The notes: generated by a model not told the origin, from the sequence alone. A DNA stretch of 12,514 bases from an uncultured Ruminococcus sp. (GCA_900550695.1 URTF01000061.1:1-12514), one strand, 5' to 3'; counted from the stretch's first letter, positions 6,751 to 12,514 are shown. Program-made: numbers and translations.

Positions 6751-6764
6751 AGCACAAAAGTCAA
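6736..6764 (-). promoter_or_regulatory. Promoter of the leftward amidase cassette
   Basis: TTGACT (6759-6764) and TATAAT (6736-6741) on the minus strand are separated by exactly 17 nt, a near-consensus promoter. The spacer contains the second operator-like TCTAATTA (6743-6750). Confidence 0.8.
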
Positions 6765-6812
6765 TATTTTTCGTGAAAATGTGTTAAAATAAACAAAAGT
6801 GGGGTGCAATTT

Positions 6813-7160
6813 ATGGTAAAATATAACAGAATTAAAGATCTTCGTGAGGACAGTGACAAGACCCAGCAGGAGATCGCAGATTACCTCGGAACATCATCAC
6901 AGCATTACGGAAAATATGAGCTTGGGCGTGCGGAGATACCGTTTGACCGTGCGATCATGCTTGCAAAATATTACGATGTCAGCCTTGATTACATTGCAGG
7001 ACTTACGAACAGCAAAAAAGGACTTGCGGCGAGTATTTCCGAAAACCAGCTGGAAATGATCCGGCTTATGGAGAAACTTTCTATACAGGAAATGCAGAAC
7101 ATTTTAGACATTATGCAAGCTTTACTCGATGATTTGAAAAATGATAAAAAGAGCAGATAA
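6813..7160 (+). CDS. Xre-family helix-turn-helix repressor
   Basis: A 115-residue DNA-binding protein. Residues 4-60 form a Cro/C1-type HTH (RIKDLREDSDKTQQEIADYL, then TSSQHYGKYELGRAEIPFD), and residues 70-112 are likely helical and may form a dimerisation region (ISENQLEMIRLMEKLSIQEM onward). The ATG at 6813 was chosen over a GTG at 6804 because GGGGTG lies 7 nt before it, whereas the GTG has no ribosome site. It is divergent from the amidase cassette across a 120-nt region with palindromic candidate operators, so it most likely represses that cassette and perhaps itself. Phage-like regulation is implied, but the inducing signal is not visible. Confidence 0.88.
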   Translation: MVKYNRIKDLREDSDKTQQEIADYLGTSSQHYGKYELGRAEIPFDRAIMLAKYYDVSLDYIAGLTNSKKGLAASISENQLEMIRLMEKLSIQEMQNILDIMQALLDDLKNDKKSR

Positions 7161-7183
7161 GCCCAAAACTTACCTGCTCTTTT
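7147..7183 (+). terminator. Terminator of the xre gene
   Basis: AAAAGAGCAG (7147-7156) pairs with CTGCTCTTTT (7174-7183). The inner extension GATAAG/CTTAC has one mismatch. The stem overlaps the stop codon of the repressor gene and ends in a T-run. Confidence 0.7.
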
Positions 7184-7441
7184 GCTATGCCTTTGTTATT
7201 GATCGGTTTCCCGGACACTCCCATTCCTCACGCATCATAAAATGAAACAACTTGCAAACATATTATTTACAAATGCAGGAATAAACATTGATTCCTGCGG
7301 CTGAAAAGTCGGACGAGCGATCTTTTATTTGATGTGAAAATCCGCTTATCCGCTTGATTTCTTTGCCCATTTAGTTTTTACCACATTCTGCGGAATACTA
7401 TAGTGAATTTTAGTGTATTTTGACAAATATGCAATTTACTA
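7184..7441. other. Intergenic region without a supported gene
   Basis: There is no recognisable coding region here. It holds one 8-bp perfect inverted repeat with an 8-nt loop (GCAGGAAT, 7275-7282 with 7291-7298) that lacks a T-run. A 35-codon minus-strand frame (7263-7370) has no ribosome site. The region probably marks the junction between the accessory cassette and the asnB locus. Confidence 0.5.
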
Positions 7442-7470
7442 TTGACAATCCTGCAAAACAGTGATAGAAT
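7442..7470 (+). promoter_or_regulatory. Promoter of asnB
   Basis: TTGACA (7442-7447) and TAGAAT (7465-7470) are separated by 17 nt. The expected start is near 7477, leaving a leader of about 108 nt that contains the structured element at 7496-7563. Confidence 0.8.
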
Positions 7471-7495
7471 ATATTACAGAAAACAACGAATATGG

Positions 7496-7563
7496 GCACG
7501 GATAAAAGAAAACTTTCAAAAAACGAATGTGATGAGGGATCATATTCCGGATTTTATCCGTGC
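7496..7563 (+). promoter_or_regulatory. Structured 5' leader of asnB, candidate cis-regulatory RNA
   Basis: A perfect 12-bp stem, GCACGGATAAAA (7496-7507) with TTTTATCCGTGC (7552-7563), encloses 44 nt. Inside are two small alternatives: GAAA-ac-TTTC, and GGGAT-CAT-ATTCC competing with TGAT-GAGGG-ATCA. The ribosome site AAAGGA follows only 7 nt after the stem. No T-box, terminator or riboswitch class that I know fits. Folding could affect translation start, but ligand and function are unknown. Confidence 0.5.
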
Positions 7564-7584
7564 ATTGCGAAAGGATTGATATAA

Positions 7585-9165
7585 ATGTGTACAATAATGG
7601 GTTTCTGCGGCGAAGGCTGCGGAATGGAAAGTGTCACAAGAGGACTCGAAGAAACCGTTTCAAGAGGTCCTGACGACTGCCGTATTATCGATTTAAGGCA
7701 CGGCGTACTCGGCTTTCAGCGTCTTTCAATCATGGGACTTACTCCCGAGGGAATGCAGCCGTTTGAACTTGACGGCAGCTATGTTGTCTGCAACGGCGAG
7801 ATCTACGGATTCAGAAAACTCCGTGAAGAACTCATTTCAAAGGGATATACATTTAAAAGCGGCAGCGACTGTGAGATACTTCTTCCTATGTATAAAGAGT
7901 ACGGCACGGATATGTTTGCGATGCTCGATGCCGAATATGCCTGCATAATTTATGACGGCAGCAGGAACGGGTTCATCGCCGCAAGAGATCCTATCGGCAT
8001 ACGTCCGCTTTATTACGGCTATACCGATGACGGCGTTATCGTGTTCGCAAGCGAGCCGAAAAACCTTGTAAAGATCTGCGGAAAAATAATGCCGTTCCCT
8101 CCGGGACACTATTATAAAGACGGAAAATTCGTATGCTACTGCGATATCACAGCCGTTGACAAGGTAGTCCATGACGATCTCGATACAGTCTGCAAAAATA
8201 TCCACGATAAGCTTGTCAAAGGCGTTGAAAAGCGACTTGACTCCGATGCAAAGGTCGGTTTCCTGCTCTCGGGCGGACTTGATTCCTCGCTCGTCTGCGC
8301 AATTGCACAGAAAGAAAGCAAGACGCCTATCAGGACATTCGCCATCGGTATGAACACGGACGCTATCGACCTTAAATATGCAAAGCAGGTCGCTGATTAC
8401 ATCGGAAGTGACCATACGGAAGTGATTATAACAAAGGACGATGTGCTTAACGCACTCGACAGCGTAATAAAACTCCTCGGCACATTTGATATCACAACTA
8501 TCAGAGCAAGTATGGGAATGTACCTCCTCTGCAAGGCTATCCACGAGCAGACAGATATAAGAGTTCTCCTCACAGGTGAGATCTCCGATGAGCTTTTCGG
8601 CTATAAGTATACCGACTTCGCACCGTCCGCAGAGGCTTTCCAGCAGGAGTCCGTAAAGAGAGTGCATGAACTTCATATGTATGACGTTCTCCGTGCAGAC
8701 AGATGCATCTCCGTAAACTCACTCGAAGCAAGAGTACCGTTCGGTGACCTCGATTTTGTAAAATACGTTATGTCGATCGATCCCGAAATGAAGCTTAATA
8801 AGTACAATAAGGGCAAATATCTCCTCCGTCATGCATTTGAGGGCGATTATCTTCCGCATGATATCCTCTATAGAGAGAAAGCGGCATTTTCCGATGCTGT
8901 CGGACATTCAATGGTCGATTACCTGAAGGAATATGCAAACGAGCATTATACCGATGCGGAGTTTGAGGAGAGATGCGCAAAATATACCCACGCAAGACCG
9001 TTCACAAAGGAATCGCTCCTTTATCGTGAGATCTTCGAGAAATACTATCCGAACAACAGCGAAATGATCGTTGATTTCTGGATGCCGAACAAGGAATGGG
9101 AAGGCTGCAACGTAAACGATCCGTCCGCAAGAGTGCTTTCCAACTACGGACAGAGCGGCGTGTAA
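7585..9165 (+). CDS. asnB: Glutamine-hydrolysing asparagine synthase
   Basis: The 526-residue enzyme makes asparagine from aspartate, glutamine and ATP in the cytoplasm. The N-terminal glutaminase domain has the nucleophile C2 after Met removal (MCTIMGF), SRGPDD (26-31), R46 in GFQRLSI, CNGEIYG (69-75) and SGSDCE (92-97). The synthetase domain has the ATP PP-loop LLSGGLDSS (227-235), TTIRAS near 304-309 and GEISDELFGY (331-340), where bacterial AsnB commonly reads GEGSDE. Length is close to E. coli AsnB (about 554). The start has AAAGGA 9 nt upstream. It is transcribed alone from its own promoter and ended by the hairpin at 9196-9241. The upstream structured leader may regulate it. Aspartate plus ammonia alone is unlikely because the glutaminase residues are complete. 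Confidence 0.94.
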   Translation: MCTIMGFCGEGCGMESVTRGLEETVSRGPDDCRIIDLRHGVLGFQRLSIMGLTPEGMQPFELDGSYVVCNGEIYGFRKLREELISKGYTFKSGSDCEILLPMYKEYGTDMFAMLDAEYACIIYDGSRNGFIAARDPIGIRPLYYGYTDDGVIVFASEPKNLVKICGKIMPFPPGHYYKDGKFVCYCDITAVDKVVHDDLDTVCKNIHDKLVKGVEKRLDSDAKVGFLLSGGLDSSLVCAIAQKESKTPIRTFAIGMNTDAIDLKYAKQVADYIGSDHTEVIITKDDVLNALDSVIKLLGTFDITTIRASMGMYLLCKAIHEQTDIRVLLTGEISDELFGYKYTDFAPSAEAFQQESVKRVHELHMYDVLRADRCISVNSLEARVPFGDLDFVKYVMSIDPEMKLNKYNKGKYLLRHAFEGDYLPHDILYREKAAFSDAVGHSMVDYLKEYANEHYTDAEFEERCAKYTHARPFTKESLLYREIFEKYYPNNSEMIVDFWMPNKEWEGCNVNDPSARVLSNYGQSGV

Positions 9166-9173
9166 TGTCTGAA

Positions 9174-9252
9174 AGGTCACCTCTAAAAACTATACAAAAA
9201 TCGGGCATGGTTCTGTATATAAGGATCATGTCCGATTTTTTAGAGGTGACCT
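9174..9252. repeat. Nested inverted repeat, possible mini-element around a terminator
   Basis: A perfect 16-bp outer inverted repeat (9174-9189 with 9237-9252, starting AGGTCACCTCTAAAA) surrounds an inner 14-bp stem with one G-T pair (9196-9209 with 9227-9240, 17-nt loop). Outer and inner arms share the T-run, so the two folds compete. The symmetric terminal repeats on a 79-bp unit resemble a miniature insertion. Confidence 0.55.
9196..9241 (+). terminator. Terminator of asnB
   Basis: The inner 14-bp stem (9196-9209 with 9227-9240) ends in a six-T run, 30 nt after the asnB stop codon. The A-run on the left arm would let it work in the other direction too. Confidence 0.75.
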
Positions 9253-9327
9253 ATAGTTTTATTGAAGCGAAAAGCTTTGCTGTCAAACTTTTTTCGCAAA
9301 AGGTCAATTAAAATTAATAAATTATTC

Positions 9328-9356
9328 TTGACAAATAAATAAAGCGGGTTTATAAT
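9328..9356 (+). promoter_or_regulatory. Consensus promoter of the ilvA T-box transcript
   Basis: TTGACA (9328-9333) and TATAAT (9351-9356) are separated by 17 nt, a full match to the sigma-A consensus. Strong constitutive initiation fits control by downstream attenuation. Confidence 0.85.
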
Positions 9357-9362
9357 AAAATT

Positions 9363-9613
9363 GTTAAGTAAACAGAAAATGCGTTGACGGGGACGGGAAC
9401 GGCTCGGTTTCATTCAGAGAGGCGGCATTTTGGTGAAAGCCGCTTGAAAAAGACCGTATCCATATCACCTCCGAGCGGCAGGGCTGAAGCGTTTCGCCAA
9501 GGTTCTGACGGGTTCTCCCGTTACAGAGATGCGAGTGGCTGCGTTCTGCGGCAACAAGAGTGGTACCGTGTCGGCTTATGCTTTCACCTCTTGATGGGGT
9601 GGGAGCTTTTTTT
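9363..9613 (+). promoter_or_regulatory. T-box riboswitch (tRNA-Ile type) controlling ilvA
   Basis: All main parts of a T-box leader are visible. Stem I has CTCGG (about 9404-9408) pairing with CCGAG (9470-9474), a distal GCGGC/GCCGC helix with GGTGAAA, and AGAGAGGCGG on the 5' side. The specifier loop shows ATC at 9464-9466 followed by A, which reads as isoleucine. A small hairpin (ACGGG-ttct-CCCGT) follows. The T-box sequence AGAGTGGTACCGTG sits at 9557-9570. CAAGAG (9554-9559) pairs with CTCTTG (9588-9593) to form the antiterminator. The competing terminator is 9580-9590 with 9596-9606 followed by seven T. Uncharged tRNA-Ile should therefore favour read-through into ilvA when isoleucine is short. 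The specifier assignment rests on position and the following purine. Confidence 0.9.
9580..9613 (+). terminator. Regulated terminator of the T-box leader
   Basis: An 11-bp stem (9580-9590 with 9596-9606, several G-T pairs) has a 5-nt loop and seven T at 9607-9613. Its left arm overlaps the sequence needed for the antiterminator, which gives the on/off switch. Confidence 0.85.
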
Positions 9614-9649
9614 ATACTATTTATACAACATTTTAAGGAGAGATATAAT

Positions 9650-10852
9650 ATGCTTACGCTTGACAGTGTTTACAAAGCTTCACACAAGCTCAGAGAAGTA
9701 GTCCGCAAGACTGACCTTATCTATGCGCCGAAGCTCAAACCCGGCTGCAATGTTTACCTCAAGACCGAGAACTTACAGGTGACGGGTTCATTTAAGGTAA
9801 GAGGTGCTTACTACAAAATTTCACAGCTTTCCGATGAGGAAAAGGCAAAGGGCGTTATCGCCTGCAGCGCTGGTAACCATGCTCAGGGTGTTGCTCTCGC
9901 AGCTGCAAAGAACGGCATCAAGTCGATAATCTGCCTGCCCGACTCCGCACCTATCTCAAAGATCGAAGCTACACGTTCCTACGGTGCAGAGGTCTGCCTT
10001 GTCGAGGGCGTTTACGACGACGCTTACGCAAAGGCTATCAGCCTGCGTGACGAAAAGGGTTATACATTCATTCACCCGTTCGATGACGATTATGTTATCG
10101 CAGGTCAGGGTACTATCGCACTTGAACTCCTCGAACAGCTCAACGATATCGATGCAGTTGTCGTTCCTATCGGCGGCGGCGGACTTATCTCGGGCGTTGC
10201 ATTCACGCTGAAGAGCCTGCGCCCCGAGATCAAGGTATACGGCGTTCAGGCAACGGGCGCACCGAGTATGTTCCAGTCGCTCGAACACGGCAAGATCGAG
10301 TGCCTTGACAGCGTTTCCACTATCGCAGACGGCATCAAGGTAAAAGAGCCGGGCGAAAATACATTCAGCTATGTCAGCAAGTATGTTGACAAGGTAGTTA
10401 CCGTAAACGACGACGAGATCGCAGCAGCTATCCTCGCACTCATTGAGCAGCAGAAGCTTATTGCCGAGGGTGCAGGTGCAGTTCCCGTAGCAGCAGTAAT
10501 GTTCGACAAGATACCCGACATCAAGGGAAAGAACGTTGTCTGCCTCGTTTCGGGCGGCAACATCGATGTAACTATCCTTTCAAAGGTAATAAAGAGAGGT
10601 CTTCTCACATCGGGCAGAACGGCTCAGTTCTGCATCGAGCTTATCGACAAGCCGGGTCAGCTCAAGGGCGTTTCCGACATCATCGCAGAAAAGGGCGGCA
10701 ATGTTATTTCTATCCACCACGAACGTGCAAGCGAGGGTTCGGACATCAACGGCTGCTATCTGAGGATCCTTCTTGAAACAAGAAACTTCGACCACATCAA
10801 CGAGATCAAGAGTGCGCTCGTAAACGCAGGCTTTAAGCTTACAAACAATTAA
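9650..10852 (+). CDS. ilvA: Threonine ammonia-lyase (threonine deaminase) with one ACT domain
   Basis: A 400-residue PLP enzyme that converts threonine to 2-oxobutyrate and ammonia, the first step toward isoleucine. Motifs seen are the PLP lysine in VTGSFKVRGA (K49), CSAGNHAQG (72-80), the phosphate-binding GGGGLISG (175-182) and CLVSGGNID near the end of the catalytic domain. An ACT domain covers about residues 325-400 (FCIELIDKPGQLKGVSDII onward), as in the medium-length family form. ATG 9650 was chosen because AAGGAG lies 9 nt before it. An upstream in-frame start would begin inside the T-box sequence. Control by an isoleucine-type T-box supports a biosynthetic role, although medium forms are also found in catabolism. 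ridA follows downstream and would clear the reactive enamine/imine products. Confidence 0.94.
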   Translation: MLTLDSVYKASHKLREVVRKTDLIYAPKLKPGCNVYLKTENLQVTGSFKVRGAYYKISQLSDEEKAKGVIACSAGNHAQGVALAAAKNGIKSIICLPDSAPISKIEATRSYGAEVCLVEGVYDDAYAKAISLRDEKGYTFIHPFDDDYVIAGQGTIALELLEQLNDIDAVVVPIGGGGLISGVAFTLKSLRPEIKVYGVQATGAPSMFQSLEHGKIECLDSVSTIADGIKVKEPGENTFSYVSKYVDKVVTVNDDEIAAAILALIEQQKLIAEGAGAVPVAAVMFDKIPDIKGKNVVCLVSGGNIDVTILSKVIKRGLLTSGRTAQFCIELIDKPGQLKGVSDIIAEKGGNVISIHHERASEGSDINGCYLRILLETRNFDHINEIKSALVNAGFKLTNN

Positions 10853-10856
10853 GCGG

Positions 10857-10871
10857 GCGGGGAAGCCCCGC
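10857..10871 (+). other. Short GC-rich hairpin after ilvA
   Basis: GCGGGG-aag-CCCCGC forms a 6-bp stem just after the ilvA stop codon. No T-run follows, so it is not a standard terminator. It could slow 3'-end decay or allow partial read-through into the ridA region. Confidence 0.4.
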
Positions 10872-10877
10872 AGCAAA

Positions 10878-11056
10878 TTCACGCCATGCTCCACTTCGTT
10901 CCGCTTGTTTTTGTAGGAAATAAGTTATTTCCGCGCAGATAGATATATTTATTTGCGAAATGGCTTTAAATCGGGATGCCCCCACAGGCAGTTCACGCTA
11001 TGCTTCACTTCGTTCCGCTTGTTTTTGTAGGAAATAAGTTATTTCCGCGCAGATAG
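10878..11056. repeat. Two 65-bp direct repeats between ilvA and ridA
   Basis: Copies at 10878-10942 and 10992-11056 differ at only two positions (GCcATGCTcCAC against GCtATGCTtCAC). The period is 114 bp, and weaker similarity continues on both sides (for example TTTATTTGCGAAA against TTTATTCGCCAAA). Each copy contains GGAAATAAGTTATTTCC, an 8-bp inverted repeat around one base. No coding sequence was found in the interval. The arrangement suggests tandem duplication of a dispersed intergenic repeat. Confidence 0.85.
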
Positions 11057-11142
11057 TTTGGTTTATTCGCCAAAGACTTTTCAGCGAGTGCAACGACATG
11101 GCAAATCATTCGATAAATAATACAAATACGGAGGTAATCACA

Positions 11143-11514
11143 ATGGAAAAAGTTTATACTAAAAATGCTCCCGATGCTATCGGTCCTTACTCTCAGGCAG
11201 TAAAGGTCGGAAACCTCGTTTTCACATCGGGTCAGATCGCTATCAATCCCGCAACTGGCAATGTTGACGCTGAGGGCATCGAAGCACAGACAAAGCAGGT
11301 CTGCGAAAATCTCAAAGCCGTTCTCACAGAAGCAGGCACATCGCTTGAAAAGGCTGTAAAGACAGTATGCTTCCTCGATGATATCAACGACTTCGCAGCA
11401 TTCAACGCAGTTTACGGCGAATATTTCACCAACAAGCCTGCACGTTCCTGCGTAGAAGTTGCCAAGCTCCCAAAGGGCGTTAAGGTCGAGGTTGAGGTAA
11501 TTGCGGAACTTTAA
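11143..11514 (+). CDS. ridA: RidA-family enamine/imine deaminase
   Basis: This 123-residue cytoplasmic protein (YjgF/YER057c/UK114 family) hydrolyses 2-aminoacrylate and 2-aminocrotonate, the unstable products of PLP dehydratases. AIGPYSQAV (Y16), FTSGQI (27-32) and the signature PARSCVEVAKLPKGVKVEVE are visible. R101, C103 and E116 align with the catalytic-type R105, C107 and E120 of E. coli RidA. GGAGGT about 8 nt upstream fixes the ATG at 11143 rather than the in-frame ATG at 11098. It follows ilvA on the same strand after a 290-nt gap, a functionally sensible neighbour because IlvA produces its substrate. Whether it is co-transcribed is unclear since no strong promoter or terminator was seen between them. 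Confidence 0.94.
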   Translation: MEKVYTKNAPDAIGPYSQAVKVGNLVFTSGQIAINPATGNVDAEGIEAQTKQVCENLKAVLTEAGTSLEKAVKTVCFLDDINDFAAFNAVYGEYFTNKPARSCVEVAKLPKGVKVEVEVIAEL

Positions 11515-11518
11515 AATA

Positions 11519-11680
11519 AATTCGGAATTATGAATTCGGAATTCGGAATTATTTATATTAAGCAAATTCGCCACAAGTAACAATTTGTAGGGGTTGATTC
11601 CATATTCGCCCTGAAATGCCGAGAATAATAACAAAAAGGCCTGTTTTCAAAGGAATAATTCCAATGGAAACGGGTCTTCT
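11519..11680. repeat. Second, degenerate copy of the intergenic element
   Basis: The region after ridA repeats the order seen at 2341-2547. First come AT-rich repeats (AATTCGGA units at 11519-11550), then TTGTAGGGGTTGATTCCATATTCGCCC (11584 onward, compare GTAGGGGCGGATTCTATATCCGCCC at 2391). Last is a long hairpin containing CTGTTTTC and GGAATAATTCC (11636-11678). The right-hand terminal repeat is not found, so this copy looks partial. Confidence 0.65.
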
Positions 11681-11683
11681 TTT
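11636..11683 (+). terminator. Terminator hairpin downstream of ridA
   Basis: A 21-nt arm (11636-11656) pairs with 11658-11678 at 19 positions including G-T pairs, followed by a T-rich tail (CTTTT). It is the degenerate counterpart of the hairpin at 2497-2545 and should stop ridA transcription. Confidence 0.7.
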
Positions 11684-11716
11684 ACATAAAGAATTCACTG
11701 TTTATTTACTCGTTGA

Positions 11717-11771
11717 AATACCGTGGTATTGCTCTCCTTTTGTTGACTTTTTTTGTGTGGAATGATATAAT
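11717..11771 (+). promoter_or_regulatory. Promoter of the DUF5662 gene with an upstream palindrome
   Basis: TTGACT (11743-11748) and TATAAT (11766-11771) are 17 nt apart, a near-consensus promoter. AATACC-gt-GGTATT (11717-11730) lies 13 nt upstream of the -35 box and could be an operator or activator site. No candidate regulator is adjacent. Confidence 0.75.
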
Positions 11772-11805
11772 ATAAACATAAATAATAAGGCGGTGCTGAA
11801 CTCTT

Positions 11806-12384
11806 ATGAAAAACCCGAACAGATTAAAGCTTTCAAATATCATCAAGCATATAAAAACCGTTACAAGACACCGTGCGCTCGTTTGCAGACACTGTTTCAG
11901 GGCAGGAATTTATCTTCAGGGACTTACGCATGATCTTTCAAAATTTTCGCCCGAGGAATTCTGGGTAAGCTGCCGAATGTACCAAGGCACACGCAGTCCG
12001 AACGAAGCCGAGCGTGAACTGAAAGGCTACAGCAGTGCGTGGATACACCACAAGGGCGTGAACAAGCACCATTTCGAGCATTGGACGGACTACAATCCCG
12101 TTACAAAAAAGGTCGAACCCGTAAAAATGCCGATAGAATACGTTATCGAGATGTTCTGCGACCGTGTGGCTGCGAGCAAGGTATATATGGGCAAAAACTA
12201 CAATGACAACTCGCCGCTTGAATATTTTGAACGTGCAAAGGGCAGAAGAGTTATCCACCCCGAAACCTCCGACCTGCTCGAAAAGCTTCTTATAATGCTT
12301 GCCGAGAAAGGCGAGGACTACACCTTTGCATACATTCGCCGTCACATGAAGAATCTGAAGCGTTTATACAGAAAAAATAAGTGA
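11806..12384 (+). CDS. DUF5662 family protein, possible HD-like metal hydrolase
   Basis: A 192-residue soluble protein. It matches my knowledge of the DUF5662 family through the N-terminal LTHDLSKFSPEEFW (H42, D43), a WIHHKGVNKHHFEHW stretch (79-93) and MPIEYVIEMFCDRVAASKVY (D119). The HD pair followed by clustered histidines and a later Asp is reminiscent of HD-type metal-dependent phosphohydrolases, but no substrate is known. Members occur widely in Clostridia and in phages. The ribosome site is unusual: AAGGCGGTG lies 11-18 nt before the ATG, which is longer spacing than for the other genes. It is transcribed alone from its own promoter. Basic residues dominate the C-terminus (RRHMKNLKRLYRKNK), which could contact nucleic acid; that is only a suggestion. 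Confidence 0.8.
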   Translation: MKNPNRLKLSNIIKHIKTVTRHRALVCRHCFRAGIYLQGLTHDLSKFSPEEFWVSCRMYQGTRSPNEAERELKGYSSAWIHHKGVNKHHFEHWTDYNPVTKKVEPVKMPIEYVIEMFCDRVAASKVYMGKNYNDNSPLEYFERAKGRRVIHPETSDLLEKLLIMLAEKGEDYTFAYIRRHMKNLKRLYRKNK

Positions 12385-12390
12385 TGCTCA

Positions 12391-12418
12391 AAGTCAGACT
12401 TGAATAACGGTCTGATTT
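12391..12418 (+). terminator. Weak terminator-like hairpin after the DUF5662 gene
   Basis: AAGTCAGAC (12391-12399) pairs with GTCTGATTT (12410-12418), including one G-T pair, around a 10-nt loop. The T-run is short, so termination may be inefficient. Confidence 0.45.
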
Positions 12419-12453
12419 CTGTCGGTTGAAAAAGCTTATTATTGAAAAAAATA

Positions 12454-12514
12454 CAAAACTAAAGTTTACGTCCACGCTTTTCAAAGGGTGGTGGGTGTCC
12501 AGAGGGCAAAGCCC
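12454..12514. repeat. Intergenic repeat cut by the window edge
   Basis: The last bases include GGTGGTGGGTGTCCAGAGG and GGGC-aaa-GCCC (12504-12514), a hairpin arm cut by the window end. The beginning, CAAAACTAAAGTTTAC (12454-12469), matches the reverse complement of positions 1-16 with one mismatch. This suggests a dispersed repeat family at both edges. Confidence 0.4.

Noticed and set aside
7263..7370. Minus-strand frame of 35 codons starting MGKEIKRIS
   Set aside because: It has no ribosome binding site and no promoter, and there is no recognisable family. It lies in a region with other signs of being non-coding.
7837..8676. 279-codon frame antisense to asnB
   Set aside because: It is fully inside a strongly conserved enzyme gene and lacks start signals and any recognisable domain.
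10878..11056. CRISPR array
   Set aside because: There are only two copies, the unit is 65 bp, and the spacing and flanks do not fit a repeat-spacer pattern. No cas genes are present.
11005..11634. 209-codon minus-strand frame over ridA and repeats
   Set aside because: It overlaps a certain gene and runs through repeat DNA. It is a shadow frame.

Overview
The window looks like a chromosomal segment of a low-to-moderate GC Gram-positive gut anaerobe, most likely a Ruminococcus-like member of the Oscillospiraceae/Clostridia. The basis is strong AGGAG ribosome sites, near-consensus sigma-A promoters, an isoleucine-type T-box leader, the styles of the Ddl, MurI, DUF1934 and DUF5662 proteins, and short intergenic repeats typical of that group. 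The taxon is an inference.

Layout. Positions 1-933 hold a terminator for a rightward gene outside the window and a leftward CPBP membrane protease. A divergent promoter pair (956-1128) separates it from a rightward carboxynorspermidine dehydrogenase-like gene (1129-2337). Between that gene and the convergent DUF1934 gene lies a roughly 330-bp element with terminal inverted repeats (2335-2662). It carries a bidirectional terminator and supplies the stop codons of both neighbours. A leftward cell-wall operon ddl-murI-DUF1934 fills 5041-2646.

Positions 5184-7160 hold a compact accessory cassette. An Xre-type repressor (rightward) faces a leftward operon with a broken zinc-ribbon gene, a Cys-rich 68-residue protein, a 61-residue one-helix membrane protein and a leaderless amidase with an SH3 domain. 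The shared promoter carries a perfect 12-bp palindrome and a second half-matching copy that fit operator sites. It reads like a phage-derived lysis or wall-hydrolase module, but that function is inferred.

From 7161 the window returns to amino-acid metabolism. asnB (7585-9165) has a consensus promoter and a leader closed by a perfect 12-bp stem. A nested inverted repeat with a terminator core follows at 9174-9252. Next is ilvA (9650-10852), preceded by a complete T-box leader whose specifier reads as ATC (Ile). Then ridA follows (11143-11514). IlvA releases reactive enamine/imine intermediates and RidA hydrolyses them, so the pair makes metabolic sense. The gap between them holds two 65-bp direct repeats. 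The window ends with a second, degenerate copy of the intergenic repeat (about 11519-11680), a DUF5662 gene (11806-12384) and the start of another repeat cut by the window edge.

The most interesting items are the Xre-controlled amidase cassette with its doubly damaged zinc-ribbon gene, the uncharacterised structured leader of asnB, and the repeat element that forms the 3' ends of two convergent genes.
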